From: SZUA-430 sp965227535 | GTDB taxonomy: Bacteria > Pseudomonadota > Alphaproteobacteria > Micropepsales > Micropepsaceae | Direction of reading: 5' to 3' | NCBI GenBank assembly: GCA_965227535.1 | Contig: OZ245761.1 | Location: 3,968,001-4,032,000 of the forward strand | Length of the DNA stretch: 64,000 nt | Shown here: positions 1 to 8,230 of the stretch, one piece after another | Numbering within the stretch: position 1 is the first letter of the stretch | Layout of the letters: every line of letters begins with the position of its first letter | Made by a program: the position numbers and the translations under genes | The notes under the pieces: model-generated | Seen by the model: only the letters and a program-made list of their open reading frames with translations | Databases searched by the model: none | What the model was told of the DNA's origin: nothing

Positions 1-157
1 GCAGCCGATCAACTACCCGACGGTACCAAAGGGCACCGAACGTTTGCGCTTTACGCCTTCGCCGATGCACTCGGATGCCGACATCGACAAGTTGGTGACG
101 GCGCTGTCGGAAATCTGGTCGCAGTGTGCACTCGCGCGCGTCTCGAACGCGGCGTAA
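1..157 (+). CDS. hemA: 5-aminolevulinate synthase, C-terminal end (partial)
   Basis: An open frame enters from the left edge (first full codon at base 2) and stops with TAA at 155-157. The visible 51 residues include PTVPKGTERLRFTPSP and a tail with HSDADIDKLVTALSEIW, which match the C-terminal part of the alpha-oxoamine synthase ALAS. ALAS condenses glycine and succinyl-CoA to 5-aminolevulinate, the first step of tetrapyrrole synthesis in alphaproteobacteria. The PLP lysine and the rest of the enzyme lie outside the window. The gene ends 8 nt before the idi start, so the two are probably co-transcribed. The placement next to bacteriochlorophyll genes suits a precursor supply role. Confidence 0.82.
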   Translation, partial: QPINYPTVPKGTERLRFTPSPMHSDADIDKLVTALSEIWSQCALARVSNAA

Positions 158-165
158 GAGCGCGA

Positions 166-726
166 ATGGCATCGGTGCGTGCGCTGCGCCAAAGGCCGGT
201 TTGGCCGGCCGAGGCGATCGTCATCCCGGCGATCGGCGCCGACGGGTCGCTTTCCCCGATCGGCAAGATGGAGGCGCACCGTTCGGGCGCGCTTCATCTT
301 GCGGTATCCGTTTTCGTTTTCAGCGGCGAGAAGCTCTTGCTCCAGCGCCGCGCCGCAGCCAAGTACCACTGCGGCCTGATGTGGGCGAACACGTGCTGTT
401 CACATCCGAACTGGGGCGAGCGCCCCGAAGCGGCGGCGCAACGACGGTTGTTCGAGGAGTTGGGTCTTAGGCTCAATCTCGTTCCGGCAGGTGTTATCTC
501 CTACCGTGCGCAGGTAACGGCCGGTCTCGTCGAAAACGAACGCGTCCAAGTCTTTCGCGGCGAGGCAGATGCAGCCACGCTAAGCGTCTCGCCTAACCCT
601 GACGAGGTTTCCGAAATCCGTTGGGCGACACCAGACGTCTTGCGGCAAGAGGCGGACGAAAGGCCGGACAACTTCGCGCCGTGGTTCAGAATCTATCTTG
701 CGCGCTGGCCGGAGCTGGAGCTCTGA
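166..726 (+). CDS. idi: Isopentenyl-diphosphate delta-isomerase, type I
   Basis: The 186-aa product interconverts IPP and DMAPP, the C5 units for carotenoid and phytyl/geranylgeranyl chains. It has a Nudix-like core with the type I signatures: the active-site cysteine in TCCSHPNWG (about residues 77-78) and the acidic FEELG motif (about 97-98). The ATG at 166 was chosen because it follows the hemA stop by 8 nt; an upstream start at 124 would overlap hemA and add a basic segment without family resemblance. idi genes are often found in photosynthesis clusters, and here it faces the puf operon tail to tail apart from two small genes. Confidence 0.9.
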   Translation: MASVRALRQRPVWPAEAIVIPAIGADGSLSPIGKMEAHRSGALHLAVSVFVFSGEKLLLQRRAAAKYHCGLMWANTCCSHPNWGERPEAAAQRRLFEELGLRLNLVPAGVISYRAQVTAGLVENERVQVFRGEADAATLSVSPNPDEVSEIRWATPDVLRQEADERPDNFAPWFRIYLARWPELEL

Positions 727-730
727 ACCA

Positions 731-1135
731 CTAAGCCGCACGCGCCTTTGTCGCGACCCAGATGATCCAGACGAAGACCGGCTGAAACAAGAGCCGCCCC
801 CACAACGCCGCGGCGCCCAATTCCGGATAGCGCTCGGCGTGTAGAAGCATTTCGACATGCACCGGCGTTACGCACACGGTGAAGACCATCAGGGCAAGTC
901 CAGCCACCCGCCGCAACCGCTCGAACAAGAGCCCGAACGCGCCGGCAAGCTCGCACACGCCCGTCGCCAAAACGACCTCGCGTGGAAACGGCACATAGGG
1001 CGGCATTGCACCGGCCATCGCCTCGGTCCACACGAAATGCCCGATGCCACCCAGCAGGAACCAGACGAAGACGAGCCAGAAACCCGCGGTTCGCAGCCAC
1101 TCGCCATAAGGCCGTCCAGAGTGCATGGCCGACAT
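731..1135 (-). CDS. DoxX-family membrane protein
   Basis: A 134-aa hydrophobic protein with about four membrane segments, including GFWLVFVWFLLGGIGHFVW near the N-terminus and a small-residue pair of helices. The pattern (G-G-x-G-H, PPYVPFP loop, TGVCELAGA) is that of DoxX-like proteins; their biochemical role is mostly unknown. The start at 1135 (MSAMHSG) is preferred over 1225, because the extra N-terminus would be polar and would run into the divergent gene starting near 1194. It lies 4 nt from the convergent idi stop. Family assignment is inferred from pattern only. Confidence 0.7.
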   Translation of the reverse strand: MSAMHSGRPYGEWLRTAGFWLVFVWFLLGGIGHFVWTEAMAGAMPPYVPFPREVVLATGVCELAGAFGLLFERLRRVAGLALMVFTVCVTPVHVEMLLHAERYPELGAAALWGRLLFQPVFVWIIWVATKARAA

Positions 1136-1193
1136 CTGTCCTCGAAACACGCCGCAGGTTATCCTCGCCGCGACAGGCGGGGACCAAAGCCTA

Positions 1194-1615
1194 ATGCTAT
1201 ACGATATCGCCTCGCGAGAGCGCACGCCGCGATCTTCTCCATCCTACCGGACGATATTGATATCCGCTGCGGGCACGGCGATGTCGGTGTCGTTCGCCGT
1301 CGCCGCATTTACGGGCGCGCAGGCGATCCCCCGCATCGTCGATGCCGGGCTTGAACGGATCCTGCAGTTCATGGTGCTGCTCAAATTCGCCACCGTCGCC
1401 GGCGCATTGTGGCTGGTCGACTGGCGCCTGCATCAAGCCGTGAGTTCGCGCCTCGCCGTGGGCTACATCGCGGCCGTCGTCCTGATGGCGCGTCGGCGCC
1501 CGCTCTAATGTGGCAGTCGGCTTATCCGGGTTCCGCTGCGCTGCTCTTTCACGCAGGGCTGCTGTTGGGATTGCTGCTCGGTTGGCGCGACGGATTTAGC
1601 CAACGCCGGCGCTGA
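1194..1615 (+). pseudogene. Membrane protein gene with an apparent frameshift
   Basis: The first frame (ATG at 1194) encodes three hydrophobic segments and stops early at 1506-1508 after LMARRRPL. A second frame entered near 1484 continues with a membrane-like sequence (SAPALMWQSAYPGS, then LLFHAGLLLGLLLGWRDG) to a TGA at 1613-1615. Dropping two bases just after the ATG GCG at about 1480-1490 would join them into one protein of about 139 aa. The protein would be a four-helix membrane protein of unknown family. It is either a real pseudogene or a sequencing/assembly indel in a GC-rich run. Confidence 0.55.
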
Positions 1616-1618
1616 CGC

Positions 1619-1648
1619 AAAAAAGCCGGCCCCTCTCAAGGCCGGCTT
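1619..1648 (-). terminator. Intrinsic terminator of the puf operon
   Basis: A perfect 9-bp stem (1623-1631 with 1640-1648) with an 8-nt loop is followed on the minus strand by a run of T (1619-1624). It sits 36 nt after the pufM stop, the expected end of the leftward crtEF-bchCXYZ-pufBALM block. It also lies just past the rightward frameshifted gene, for which the T run is on the wrong side. Confidence 0.85.
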
Positions 1649-1684
1649 CAAGTTTGTATGTGCGACCGCGTCGTCGAGGGGGAC

Positions 1685-2611
1685 TCAGCGCGGCGGTGCG
1701 TAGTTGTGTAAGACGGCCCAGTCGTACCAATTGTCGACGACGGTGCCGGTCAGGAGAATGCCGATGCCGCCGGACAGCGGCGTCAATACCGCGAACCACC
1801 AAGCCCAGCGATGGATGGATTCCATAGAGGCGTTGAAGCCCATCGTCCAGCGCCAGAACAAAGCCGCACGCTCCGATGCCGTGCCGCGATCGGCGATCTG
1901 CTCAAGTTCGCGGTCGCCGCCATAGCGCGTGACCGCCAGGATCGTTGCGCCGTGCATCGCAAAGAGCAATGCCGACCCATAGAGGAAGGCGATCGAGAGG
2001 CAGTGGAACGGATTGTAGAAGAGGTTGCCGTGGACGAGTGAGAAGTTGTTCGTCCAGTCGAGGTGCGTGAATATCCCGAACGGCACCGCCTCGCTCCAGC
2101 TGCCCATCATCACCGGGCGGATGAAGCCCAACACCAGATAGAGCCAGATAGCAGAAGCGAAGGCCCAGGACACATGCGTGCCCAGGCCCAGTGCGCGCGC
2201 ACGCCGGTAGGTGCGTACCCACCACAAGATGATCGCGGTCGTCAGAAAGAAGCCGGCGATCAACCACCAGCCGCCTTCCTTCAGCGGCGGAATAATGCGC
2301 AGCCCGTGTTCAGGCCCCGGCGGGTTCAATGTCAGCCATGGCAACTGAACGACGAACTTGACCGGATCCCAACCCACCGAAGCCCACATGTTGAGCCCGA
2401 TGATCTCGATCGCGATGAAGCCGCAGAACAGCGACATGATGCCGGTCCAGCCAAGATAGATCGGCCCAAGCTGTGCGTTACCGAGCTTGCCGATCCAATA
2501 CGAGAAGATCGGCTTGCCCGAGCGCTCGGAGTCGCCGAACGGCAGCGGTAAACCCAACTCGGGTGCCGATCGGACTTGCACTTGCGTGAAGATGTTTTGA
2601 TAGCGTGCCAT
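1685..2611 (-). CDS. pufM: Photosynthetic reaction centre M subunit
   Basis: The 308-aa product is the M chain of the type-2 reaction centre, which with L binds the special-pair bacteriochlorophylls, bacteriopheophytins, quinones and non-haem iron in the inner membrane. It has five membrane helices; the FGIFTHLDW and GNLFYNPFHCLSIAFLYG stretches and the late HRWAWWFAVLTPLSGGIG region are diagnostic, with the chlorophyll and iron histidines in place. Length matches the family (about 305-325). It follows pufL by 10 nt and is the last gene before the terminator. No pufC or pufX is seen downstream. Confidence 0.97.
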   Translation of the reverse strand: MARYQNIFTQVQVRSAPELGLPLPFGDSERSGKPIFSYWIGKLGNAQLGPIYLGWTGIMSLFCGFIAIEIIGLNMWASVGWDPVKFVVQLPWLTLNPPGPEHGLRIIPPLKEGGWWLIAGFFLTTAIILWWVRTYRRARALGLGTHVSWAFASAIWLYLVLGFIRPVMMGSWSEAVPFGIFTHLDWTNNFSLVHGNLFYNPFHCLSIAFLYGSALLFAMHGATILAVTRYGGDRELEQIADRGTASERAALFWRWTMGFNASMESIHRWAWWFAVLTPLSGGIGILLTGTVVDNWYDWAVLHNYAPPR

Positions 2612-2621
2612 GGGTGTCTCC

Positions 2622-3497
2622 TCACGAACCTGGTGCCGGCGGGCCGGAATAGGGGGGCGGCGGTGTGCCGCCAGGATCGACCAGCTGGTATTGCCACAGC
2701 CACCACTGATCCCACGCCTCGCCTTGCGGCCAATAGGTTCCTGAAATCACGATGCAGATCGCGCTCCAGAAGCCTGCCGACAACGCGAGAAACAGACCCA
2801 AGCGGTGAATGCCGAGCGGCCCGATCGAATAGCCGATGAAGTCGCGGAAGAATGTGTCCTCATGCTCCGGCGTCTTCATTTCCTTGTTCCGGCCTGGATT
2901 CGCCGCCGAGAGAATCAGCGAGCCATGCAGCGCGAGCGCGAAACAGGTGGTGAAGAAGAACGACACCGCGATCATATGCGCGGGATTGTAATGAAAGTTG
3001 CCGTAGGTGTAGCCCGTCGCCGACACCCAATCGAGATGCGTGAAAATCCCGTAGGGGAAGCCATAGTGCCAAGCGCCCATCAAGACGGGACGAATGACGG
3101 TCAGCGTGACATAGGCAAGGATCGCGACGCTGAATGCGACCGGCACGTGATAGCCGATGCCCAGCTTGCGGCAGATCTCAACCTCGCGCAGCGCCCACGA
3201 AACGAAGGAGCCGATGGCACAAACGGTGATCGCCTGCCAAAGCCCACCCTGCCTGATAGGCGCGAGTTGCAGCCCGAGATCGAGCGGCGGTGGCTGAATG
3301 TCGATCAGCCATGGGTTCCATTGCCCTTGCATTGAAGCGCCGTAGAAGATGAGCGCCGTGCCCAACGCAGCGAAGAACGCCGCGGTCACCCCGAAAAAGC
3401 CCACGTAGAACGGGCCGACCCAATAGTCGAAGAGATCGCCGCCGATCAGTGTCCCGCCGCGAACCCGGTATTTTCGTTCAAAACTCAGCAGTGCCAT
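2622..3497 (-). CDS. pufL: Photosynthetic reaction centre L subunit
   Basis: The 291-aa product is the L chain of the type-2 reaction centre. It starts with the typical MALLSFERKYRVRGGTL and contains YGIFTHLDWVSATGY, YGNFHYNPAHMIAVSFFF and the C-terminal helix region with GIHRLGLFLALSAGFW, giving five membrane helices and the conserved histidine ligands. The C-terminus carries a Pro/Gly-rich tail (DPGGTPPPPYSGPPAPGS), which makes it a little longer than the roughly 275-282 aa common in this family. It is separated from pufA by a 116-nt spacer holding a strong hairpin. Confidence 0.97.
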   Translation of the reverse strand: MALLSFERKYRVRGGTLIGGDLFDYWVGPFYVGFFGVTAAFFAALGTALIFYGASMQGQWNPWLIDIQPPPLDLGLQLAPIRQGGLWQAITVCAIGSFVSWALREVEICRKLGIGYHVPVAFSVAILAYVTLTVIRPVLMGAWHYGFPYGIFTHLDWVSATGYTYGNFHYNPAHMIAVSFFFTTCFALALHGSLILSAANPGRNKEMKTPEHEDTFFRDFIGYSIGPLGIHRLGLFLALSAGFWSAICIVISGTYWPQGEAWDQWWLWQYQLVDPGGTPPPPYSGPPAPGS

Positions 3498-3541
3498 GCG
3501 TTTCGTCTCCCGGTCTGTGGCGGTCTATGCCGTCCCCGAAT

Positions 3542-3578
3542 TTCGCGGAGGCCCTCGTGTGGAGAGGGCGTCCGCGAA
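3542..3578 (-). promoter_or_regulatory. Intercistronic pufA-pufL mRNA hairpin
   Basis: Bases 3542-3549 pair with 3571-3578 (8 bp) and 3551-3556 pair with 3564-3569 (6 bp), with a single mismatch between the two helices and a 7-nt loop. There is no T run, so a terminator is unlikely. In purple bacteria a hairpin at this position protects the pufBA message 3' end from exonucleases and sets the LH1 to reaction-centre ratio; the same role is inferred here. Confidence 0.8.
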
Positions 3579-3613
3579 GATTGCCTGAGCCCCGTTGCAG
3601 AGGCTCACGCGCG

Positions 3614-3799
3614 TTATGCCGGCTTGGTTGCCGGCTCGAGCGCCGAAGTTGGCGCGGCCGCGGGCCTCGGTCCTTCGATCCAGTTGTAGCGATTGGTGCT
3701 CAACAGAATGAAGTGAATGAGAAGTGCCAGCGTGAAGAGAAAGATCGCGAGTGCCACGAGTGCACGGCGCGGATCAAACAAGAGCCAAATTTTCCACAT
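3614..3799 (-). CDS. pufA: Light-harvesting 1 (core antenna) alpha polypeptide
   Basis: The 61-aa single-helix protein pairs with PufB and binds bacteriochlorophyll a around the reaction centre. It has the classic MWKIWLLFDPRRAL N-terminus, a helix with the chlorophyll-ligating histidine at residue 29 (LIHFILL), and an aromatic RYNWIEG just after the helix that would hydrogen-bond the pigment. The C-terminal Pro/Ala tail is ordinary. It starts 12 nt after the pufB stop and ends before the stabilising hairpin. Confidence 0.96.
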   Translation of the reverse strand: MWKIWLLFDPRRALVALAIFLFTLALLIHFILLSTNRYNWIEGPRPAAAPTSALEPATKPA

Positions 3800-3811
3800 C
3801 TTGCGTTTCTC

Positions 3812-4042
3812 CTATCCGAACAGTGTTGTCGCCCACGCTTGCGCGAGGCCGATGCCGTTCTGCAGCTCGGAATATCCTTCAGGTCCCGGCAACCACGGGC
3901 GCCACATCCACACGAGGACATGCGCAATCAGCGCGATGATCGTGAAGATAATGAAGCTCGTCATGAAGATGCCGTGAAATTCCTTGGCTTCGGCATCGGT
4001 TAGCCCCGATAGGGTTCCTGTTCGTTCGTCTCGTTGCGCCAT
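3812..4042 (-). CDS. pufB: Light-harvesting 1 (core antenna) beta polypeptide
   Basis: The 76-aa beta chain of the core antenna has LSGLTDAEAKEFHGIF at the N-terminus, a single membrane helix, and histidines at residues 23 and 41; His41 (AHVLVWMWRPWLP) is the expected bacteriochlorophyll ligand. After RPWLPG the chain goes on for about 23 residues (from PEGYSEL onward), longer than the short beta chains of Rhodospirillum or Rhodobacter. The start is fixed by a strong GAGGAGGTG Shine-Dalgarno 5 nt upstream. The 147 nt up to bchZ hold no pufQ-like reading frame. Confidence 0.95.
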   Translation of the reverse strand: MAQRDERTGTLSGLTDAEAKEFHGIFMTSFIIFTIIALIAHVLVWMWRPWLPGPEGYSELQNGIGLAQAWATTLFG

Positions 4043-4189
4043 CTGTTCACCTCCTCAATGGCCTTAGTGTGATCGCCGGAGCGTTGCTCAGCGGCGCAAT
4101 GCAGCTCGGCTTACGCCGGGCTTTCCAAGACACCGGCGTTGCCGGGTGGTGGAACCTGTATTGGTCGGAAACGTGCGAAAAGCTTCGCG

Positions 4190-5641
4190 TCATGCGGCGC
4201 GCCCCTTCTGCACATCCGCATGCGCAGCGGTCAGCCGCGCGTGCGTGACGCGAGCTTCGCCGGCCAGACGCGCGTGCCGCTCCGCGGCGTCGCGTAGTTG
4301 TTTGGCAGCGGAAATGCGCACGAGAACGGGTTGCGCATCGACGATTTCGTCGAGCGCGGTTTTCGCGTCGTCTTCCCAAGGAATCTCGACATGCAGGCGC
4401 GACGGCGTCGCCTCGATCTTGTCGAGCTGCGAGGCGAGGGGAAGGATGTTGAACAACGCATCGAACAGGGCGTTGCAGACTTCCTGCACAAGATAGGTCG
4501 CGCCCGCATAACCCATGAAAGGCGTGCCGGTGTGGCGGCGGATGATCGCGCCGGGGAAAGACGCGGGCACATAAATCGCCCGCGCACCGCTTTCGGCCGC
4601 GTACATGCGTTCGTTGTAGCTGCCGAAAAGAATCAGCGGGGTCTTCGTGCGGACCGCATCGCGCACGGCCGCGTTGTCAGGCTTCACGCCGGCGCTGCGC
4701 GCGAACGCAAAAGTGCAGGGCAGGCCCATATCCGCTTCAAGGAAGTTCCGCACGCCGCGCGCATAGGTTTCGGTGGCGACGATGGCAAAGCTCGCGGTAC
4801 CGAAGAAGTCCTGCGTTACTGAGCGCCACAAATCCCAAAGCGGCTTGATGGTGGTGTGTTTCTCGCGCGTGATGAAAGGCTCGGGATCGATGCCCGTAAG
4901 CTCGCCAAGTTTGCGCAGGAACTTCGTCGTCGAATCGAGTCCGATCGGCGCTTGCAGATAAGGCCGCTCGAGCGTCTCGCAAAGGTTCCGCCCGAATTCG
5001 CGGTACATGCAGACGTTGACGTCCGCTTCCGCAAGCTTGCGGATGTCGGCCAAATGGCTTCCCAGGGGGAATACGACGTTGACCTCGCATCCCGTGCCCT
5101 CGATCAGGCGTCTAATCTCGGCAAGATCCGACGGCATGTTGAACACGCCATAGATCGGGCCGATGATATTGACCTTCGGCCGTTCGCCTTCTTTGCGCGG
5201 GCGCAGCTTCGGCACTTTCTTCGGCCCGAATTGCGTCCACAGCCACGTCAGTGCGCGGTCCGCGCTTTGCCACTGATCCTCGTCGATCGTACGCGGCAGG
5301 AAGCGCTGAATGTTTGTGCCCTCGGGCGTCACGCCGCCGCCGATCATCTCGGCGATCGAGCCTGTGACCACGACGGCCGGCAGATGCGGATCGAGTGTGG
5401 CCCATGCCCGCTTCATGGCGCCTTCGGTGCCGTGTTGCCCCAGCTCTTCTTCGCCGAGCCCAGTCACCACGATGGGTAGTTCATGGGGCGGAAGCGCGTC
5501 GGTGTAGTGAAGGACCGACGTCACCGGCAAATTCTCGCAGCCCACCGGACCATCGATGATGACCTGCAGGCCCTTGATCGCGGTGAACGCATAGACGGCG
5601 CCCCAATAGCCGCCGGCGCGATCGTGATCGAGGATCAGCAT
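4190..5641 (-). CDS. bchZ: Chlorophyllide a reductase subunit Z
   Basis: The 483-aa product is one half of the catalytic BchY-BchZ component of chlorophyllide a reductase, a nitrogenase-like enzyme that reduces ring B to make the bacteriochlorin. The N-terminal MLILDHDRAGGYWGAVY and the GCENLPVTSVLHY cysteine region match the family. A start at 5641 was chosen because it gives the normal family length and overlaps the bchY stop by 7 nt; the frame is open further upstream but that part lies inside bchY. It leads into the puf genes, as in other purple bacteria. Confidence 0.96.
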   Translation of the reverse strand: MLILDHDRAGGYWGAVYAFTAIKGLQVIIDGPVGCENLPVTSVLHYTDALPPHELPIVVTGLGEEELGQHGTEGAMKRAWATLDPHLPAVVVTGSIAEMIGGGVTPEGTNIQRFLPRTIDEDQWQSADRALTWLWTQFGPKKVPKLRPRKEGERPKVNIIGPIYGVFNMPSDLAEIRRLIEGTGCEVNVVFPLGSHLADIRKLAEADVNVCMYREFGRNLCETLERPYLQAPIGLDSTTKFLRKLGELTGIDPEPFITREKHTTIKPLWDLWRSVTQDFFGTASFAIVATETYARGVRNFLEADMGLPCTFAFARSAGVKPDNAAVRDAVRTKTPLILFGSYNERMYAAESGARAIYVPASFPGAIIRRHTGTPFMGYAGATYLVQEVCNALFDALFNILPLASQLDKIEATPSRLHVEIPWEDDAKTALDEIVDAQPVLVRISAAKQLRDAAERHARLAGEARVTHARLTAAHADVQKGRAA

Positions 5642-7242
5642 CCGACGGCCTCCTCGGATTTGCGCGCCGCTGCTTGTATCTTCGCGTACTTCGCCTTGAA
5701 TTCGGGCCGGTCGGTCGGGACATCTTCCCAAACACCGGTCGCATGCCCTTCGCCGACACCTTCGAAGAAGGCACTCATCCGGTCGAAGCGCGCCTTGTTG
5801 CCCAGCGCCGCGTTGATCACCGTCGCCAGCGACCCGGCGCCCGCGGGCCCCATCAACGGCCGCGCTGAGATCAGATTGGTGAAGTAGAGAGAAGGGATCG
5901 ACTTCTGCTTCGCATGCTGCACGACCGGCGTCGTGCCGATCGCGAGGTCCGGCGACAAAGCATCAACCGCGGCCAAATCTTGCTCGAGCGATGCGCGATA
6001 CTGCACCGTGGCGCCGTGCGCTTCGAGCCACGCTCTATCGTCGTCCGACCACGGCGTCCGGGGACATGCAGTCCCGACATAGGGAACATCCGCGCCGCTT
6101 TCGATCAACAACCGGGCAACGAGAAGCTCAGAGCCCTCATAGCCTGTGACGGTGATTCGTCCCTTAATTGGTTTTGCGGCAAGCGCCGCGGCAATCGCCG
6201 GCAGAGCGCGGTTCTTCGCCGCTGCGATTTTGGCTTCGGCGATTCCGCATGCGGTGCCGATGGCCTCCAGCCAAGCCGCGGTCCCGTCGCGTCCCACAGG
6301 CGCGGACCCCACGACCTTGCGACCGGCCGTTTCGAACTCGCGCACAGAAGCTTTGTAGAAGGGATGGATCGCGGCGACGGCGGCGCAATCGAGCGCCGCA
6401 TAAAGCTCGCGCCACTCGCGCGTGGGCACGACGGGCCCGGCTGCCAGACCCATCGGCTCCAGCATCATACCGATGCCGACGGGATCCGCCGGAAACATCT
6501 CGCCCAGCAACGTGATCGTGGGCAGGCTCGATCGTTCGCGCGGCGCAGAAACCGCGCCGGCTTCAGCCTCGCCGCGCGCGTACTTCAACATCGCGCCGGC
6601 GAGCACGTCCTTGGCCTCCGCGTGCGTCGGCACGCCAAAGCCCGGCACATCGATGCCGATGATTCGTACGCCGTTGATTTCCTTCGGCAGCAATTGAAGC
6701 GGCACGCCCGAGGCGGTCGGCACGCAGAGATTCGTGATGATGACTGTGTCATAAAGCTCGGGATCGGCGAGTTTGTGGACCGCCTCGCGGATGTCCTCGA
6801 ACAACTTGCCGGTGACCAACGTTTCGGAATTGAACGGCACATAACCCACGGTTCGCCGGGCGCCGTAGAAATGCGATGTGAAGGTCAAGCCGTAAACGCA
6901 GCAGGCCGAACCCGAGAGAATCGTGGCCGTCCGCCGCATCCGCAGGCCCACGCGCAGTGAACCAAAGGCCGGACACATGCTTTGGGGCTGATCGTGCGGA
7001 CCTTTCGGGTAGTCGGCCGCATATCGCTCAAGAATTTCCGATTTGCCCGCAGCTTTCGCCGCAGCCTTCAGCTGAGACGCGCCCGCGTGACACCCCGCGC
7101 CGTCGCCTGACGCAGCAAGCGGTGCATGTGCTTCCGGCGTTGCCGGGGCGGCAACCGCCCCTTCGTTCGAGAGCGTGGCCGTTCCGGCAGCGTCGTAAAC
7201 AACTTCGGAGGCAGGTCTGGCTGTGGGTTCGCGTTCGTCCAT
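5635..7242 (-). CDS. bchY: Chlorophyllide a reductase subunit Y
   Basis: The 535-aa product partners BchZ in the substrate-binding, iron-sulfur cluster-bearing component of chlorophyllide reductase. After an Ala-rich, low-complexity N-terminus of about 45 residues come GAGCHAGASQLKAAA, the QSMCPAFGSLR cysteine motif and SACCVYGLTFTSHFYGARR, all typical of BchY and placing the cluster cysteines. The start at 7242 (MDEREPTARPAS) sits 1 nt before the bchX stop (7244-7246 on the plus strand). The gene is slightly longer than many homologues because of the N-terminal extension. Confidence 0.96.
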   Translation of the reverse strand: MDEREPTARPASEVVYDAAGTATLSNEGAVAAPATPEAHAPLAASGDGAGCHAGASQLKAAAKAAGKSEILERYAADYPKGPHDQPQSMCPAFGSLRVGLRMRRTATILSGSACCVYGLTFTSHFYGARRTVGYVPFNSETLVTGKLFEDIREAVHKLADPELYDTVIITNLCVPTASGVPLQLLPKEINGVRIIGIDVPGFGVPTHAEAKDVLAGAMLKYARGEAEAGAVSAPRERSSLPTITLLGEMFPADPVGIGMMLEPMGLAAGPVVPTREWRELYAALDCAAVAAIHPFYKASVREFETAGRKVVGSAPVGRDGTAAWLEAIGTACGIAEAKIAAAKNRALPAIAAALAAKPIKGRITVTGYEGSELLVARLLIESGADVPYVGTACPRTPWSDDDRAWLEAHGATVQYRASLEQDLAAVDALSPDLAIGTTPVVQHAKQKSIPSLYFTNLISARPLMGPAGAGSLATVINAALGNKARFDRMSAFFEGVGEGHATGVWEDVPTDRPEFKAKYAKIQAAARKSEEAVGC

Positions 7243-7243
7243 A

Positions 7244-8230
7244 TCAGACCTCGTCGTAGACGACCTCGAGTGTTCGTTTCTGCACGAACACGCCGCCGCG
7301 CATGTCTGACTGGTTCGCCGGCTGCAACGTGAAGCCGCGTCCCGTCTCTTCGGGTTTGAAAAGACCGAGCAACGCATCGGACGTCAGCGGACGGGGATGC
7401 ACCGGCGGCGCCTCAGCGACGTTCATCGCCAGCATCTCGAACATCGGCGCCCATTCGGTGCCAGGCCTTCCGATGATCTGATAATTCGCGCTCTTGCGGC
7501 GGATGTCCTCGTTGGCCGGAATCGCCGACAAAACGGGAATGCCGACAGCCTTCGCGAAAGCCGCAGCTTCCCCGGTGCCGTCGTCTTTGTTCACGACCAT
7601 GCCGGCGACGCCGACATTGCCGCCCAGTTTGCGGAAATACTCGACTGCCGAACAAACGTTGTTGGCGACGTACAGCGACTGCAGATCGTTCGAACCGACA
7701 ACGATAACCTTCTGGCACATATCGCGCGCGATCGGCAGGCCGAACCCGCCGCACACCACATCGCCCAGAAAGTCGAGCAATACGTAGTCGAAATCCCATT
7801 CATGAAAGCCGAGTTTCTCAAGCAGCTCGAACCCATGAATGATGCCGCGCCCGCCGCAGCCGCGACCCACTTCGGGCCCGCCCAGCTCCATGGCGAACAC
7901 GCCGTCGCGCTTGAAGCAGACGTCTTCGATTTTGACGTCTTCGCCGGCGGCCTTCTTTTTCGACGATGTCTCGATGATGGTCGGGCACGACCGTCCGCCG
8001 AACAGAAGCGATGTCGTGTCGCTCTTAGGATCGCAGCCGATCAGAAGCACACGCTTGCCTTGCTGCGCCATCATGTAGCTCAAATTCGCGAGCGTAAAAC
8101 TCTTGCCGATCCCGCCTTTGCCGTAGATCGCGATGATCTGCGTCTTCTTGCTGGGTTCGGATGTCGGCACGGCATCGGGTTCGATCGCAGCTTCCGAGCG
8201 CACGTTGCGGATGACGGTGTTCAGGCTCAT
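7244..8230 (-). CDS. bchX: Chlorophyllide a reductase iron protein (subunit X)
   Basis: The 328-aa NifH-like ATPase passes electrons from ferredoxin to BchYZ. The P-loop GKGGIGKS is at residues 37-44, and the switch II/cluster region shows GRGCGGRGI and DFLGDVVCGGFGLP, supplying the two cysteines that hold the 4Fe-4S cluster in the dimer. The start at 8230 (MSLNTVIRNV) overlaps the bchC stop by 4 nt, a usual sign of translational coupling. The alternative upstream frame lies within bchC and is not credible. Confidence 0.97.
   Translation of the reverse strand: MSLNTVIRNVRSEAAIEPDAVPTSEPSKKTQIIAIYGKGGIGKSFTLANLSYMMAQQGKRVLLIGCDPKSDTTSLLFGGRSCPTIIETSSKKKAAGEDVKIEDVCFKRDGVFAMELGGPEVGRGCGGRGIIHGFELLEKLGFHEWDFDYVLLDFLGDVVCGGFGLPIARDMCQKVIVVGSNDLQSLYVANNVCSAVEYFRKLGGNVGVAGMVVNKDDGTGEAAAFAKAVGIPVLSAIPANEDIRRKSANYQIIGRPGTEWAPMFEMLAMNVAEAPPVHPRPLTSDALLGLFKPEETGRGFTLQPANQSDMRGGVFVQKRTLEVVYDEV

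Noticed and set aside
4043..4189. Possible pufQ between bchZ and pufB
   Set aside because: No frame of suitable length or hydrophobic content exists on the minus strand here.
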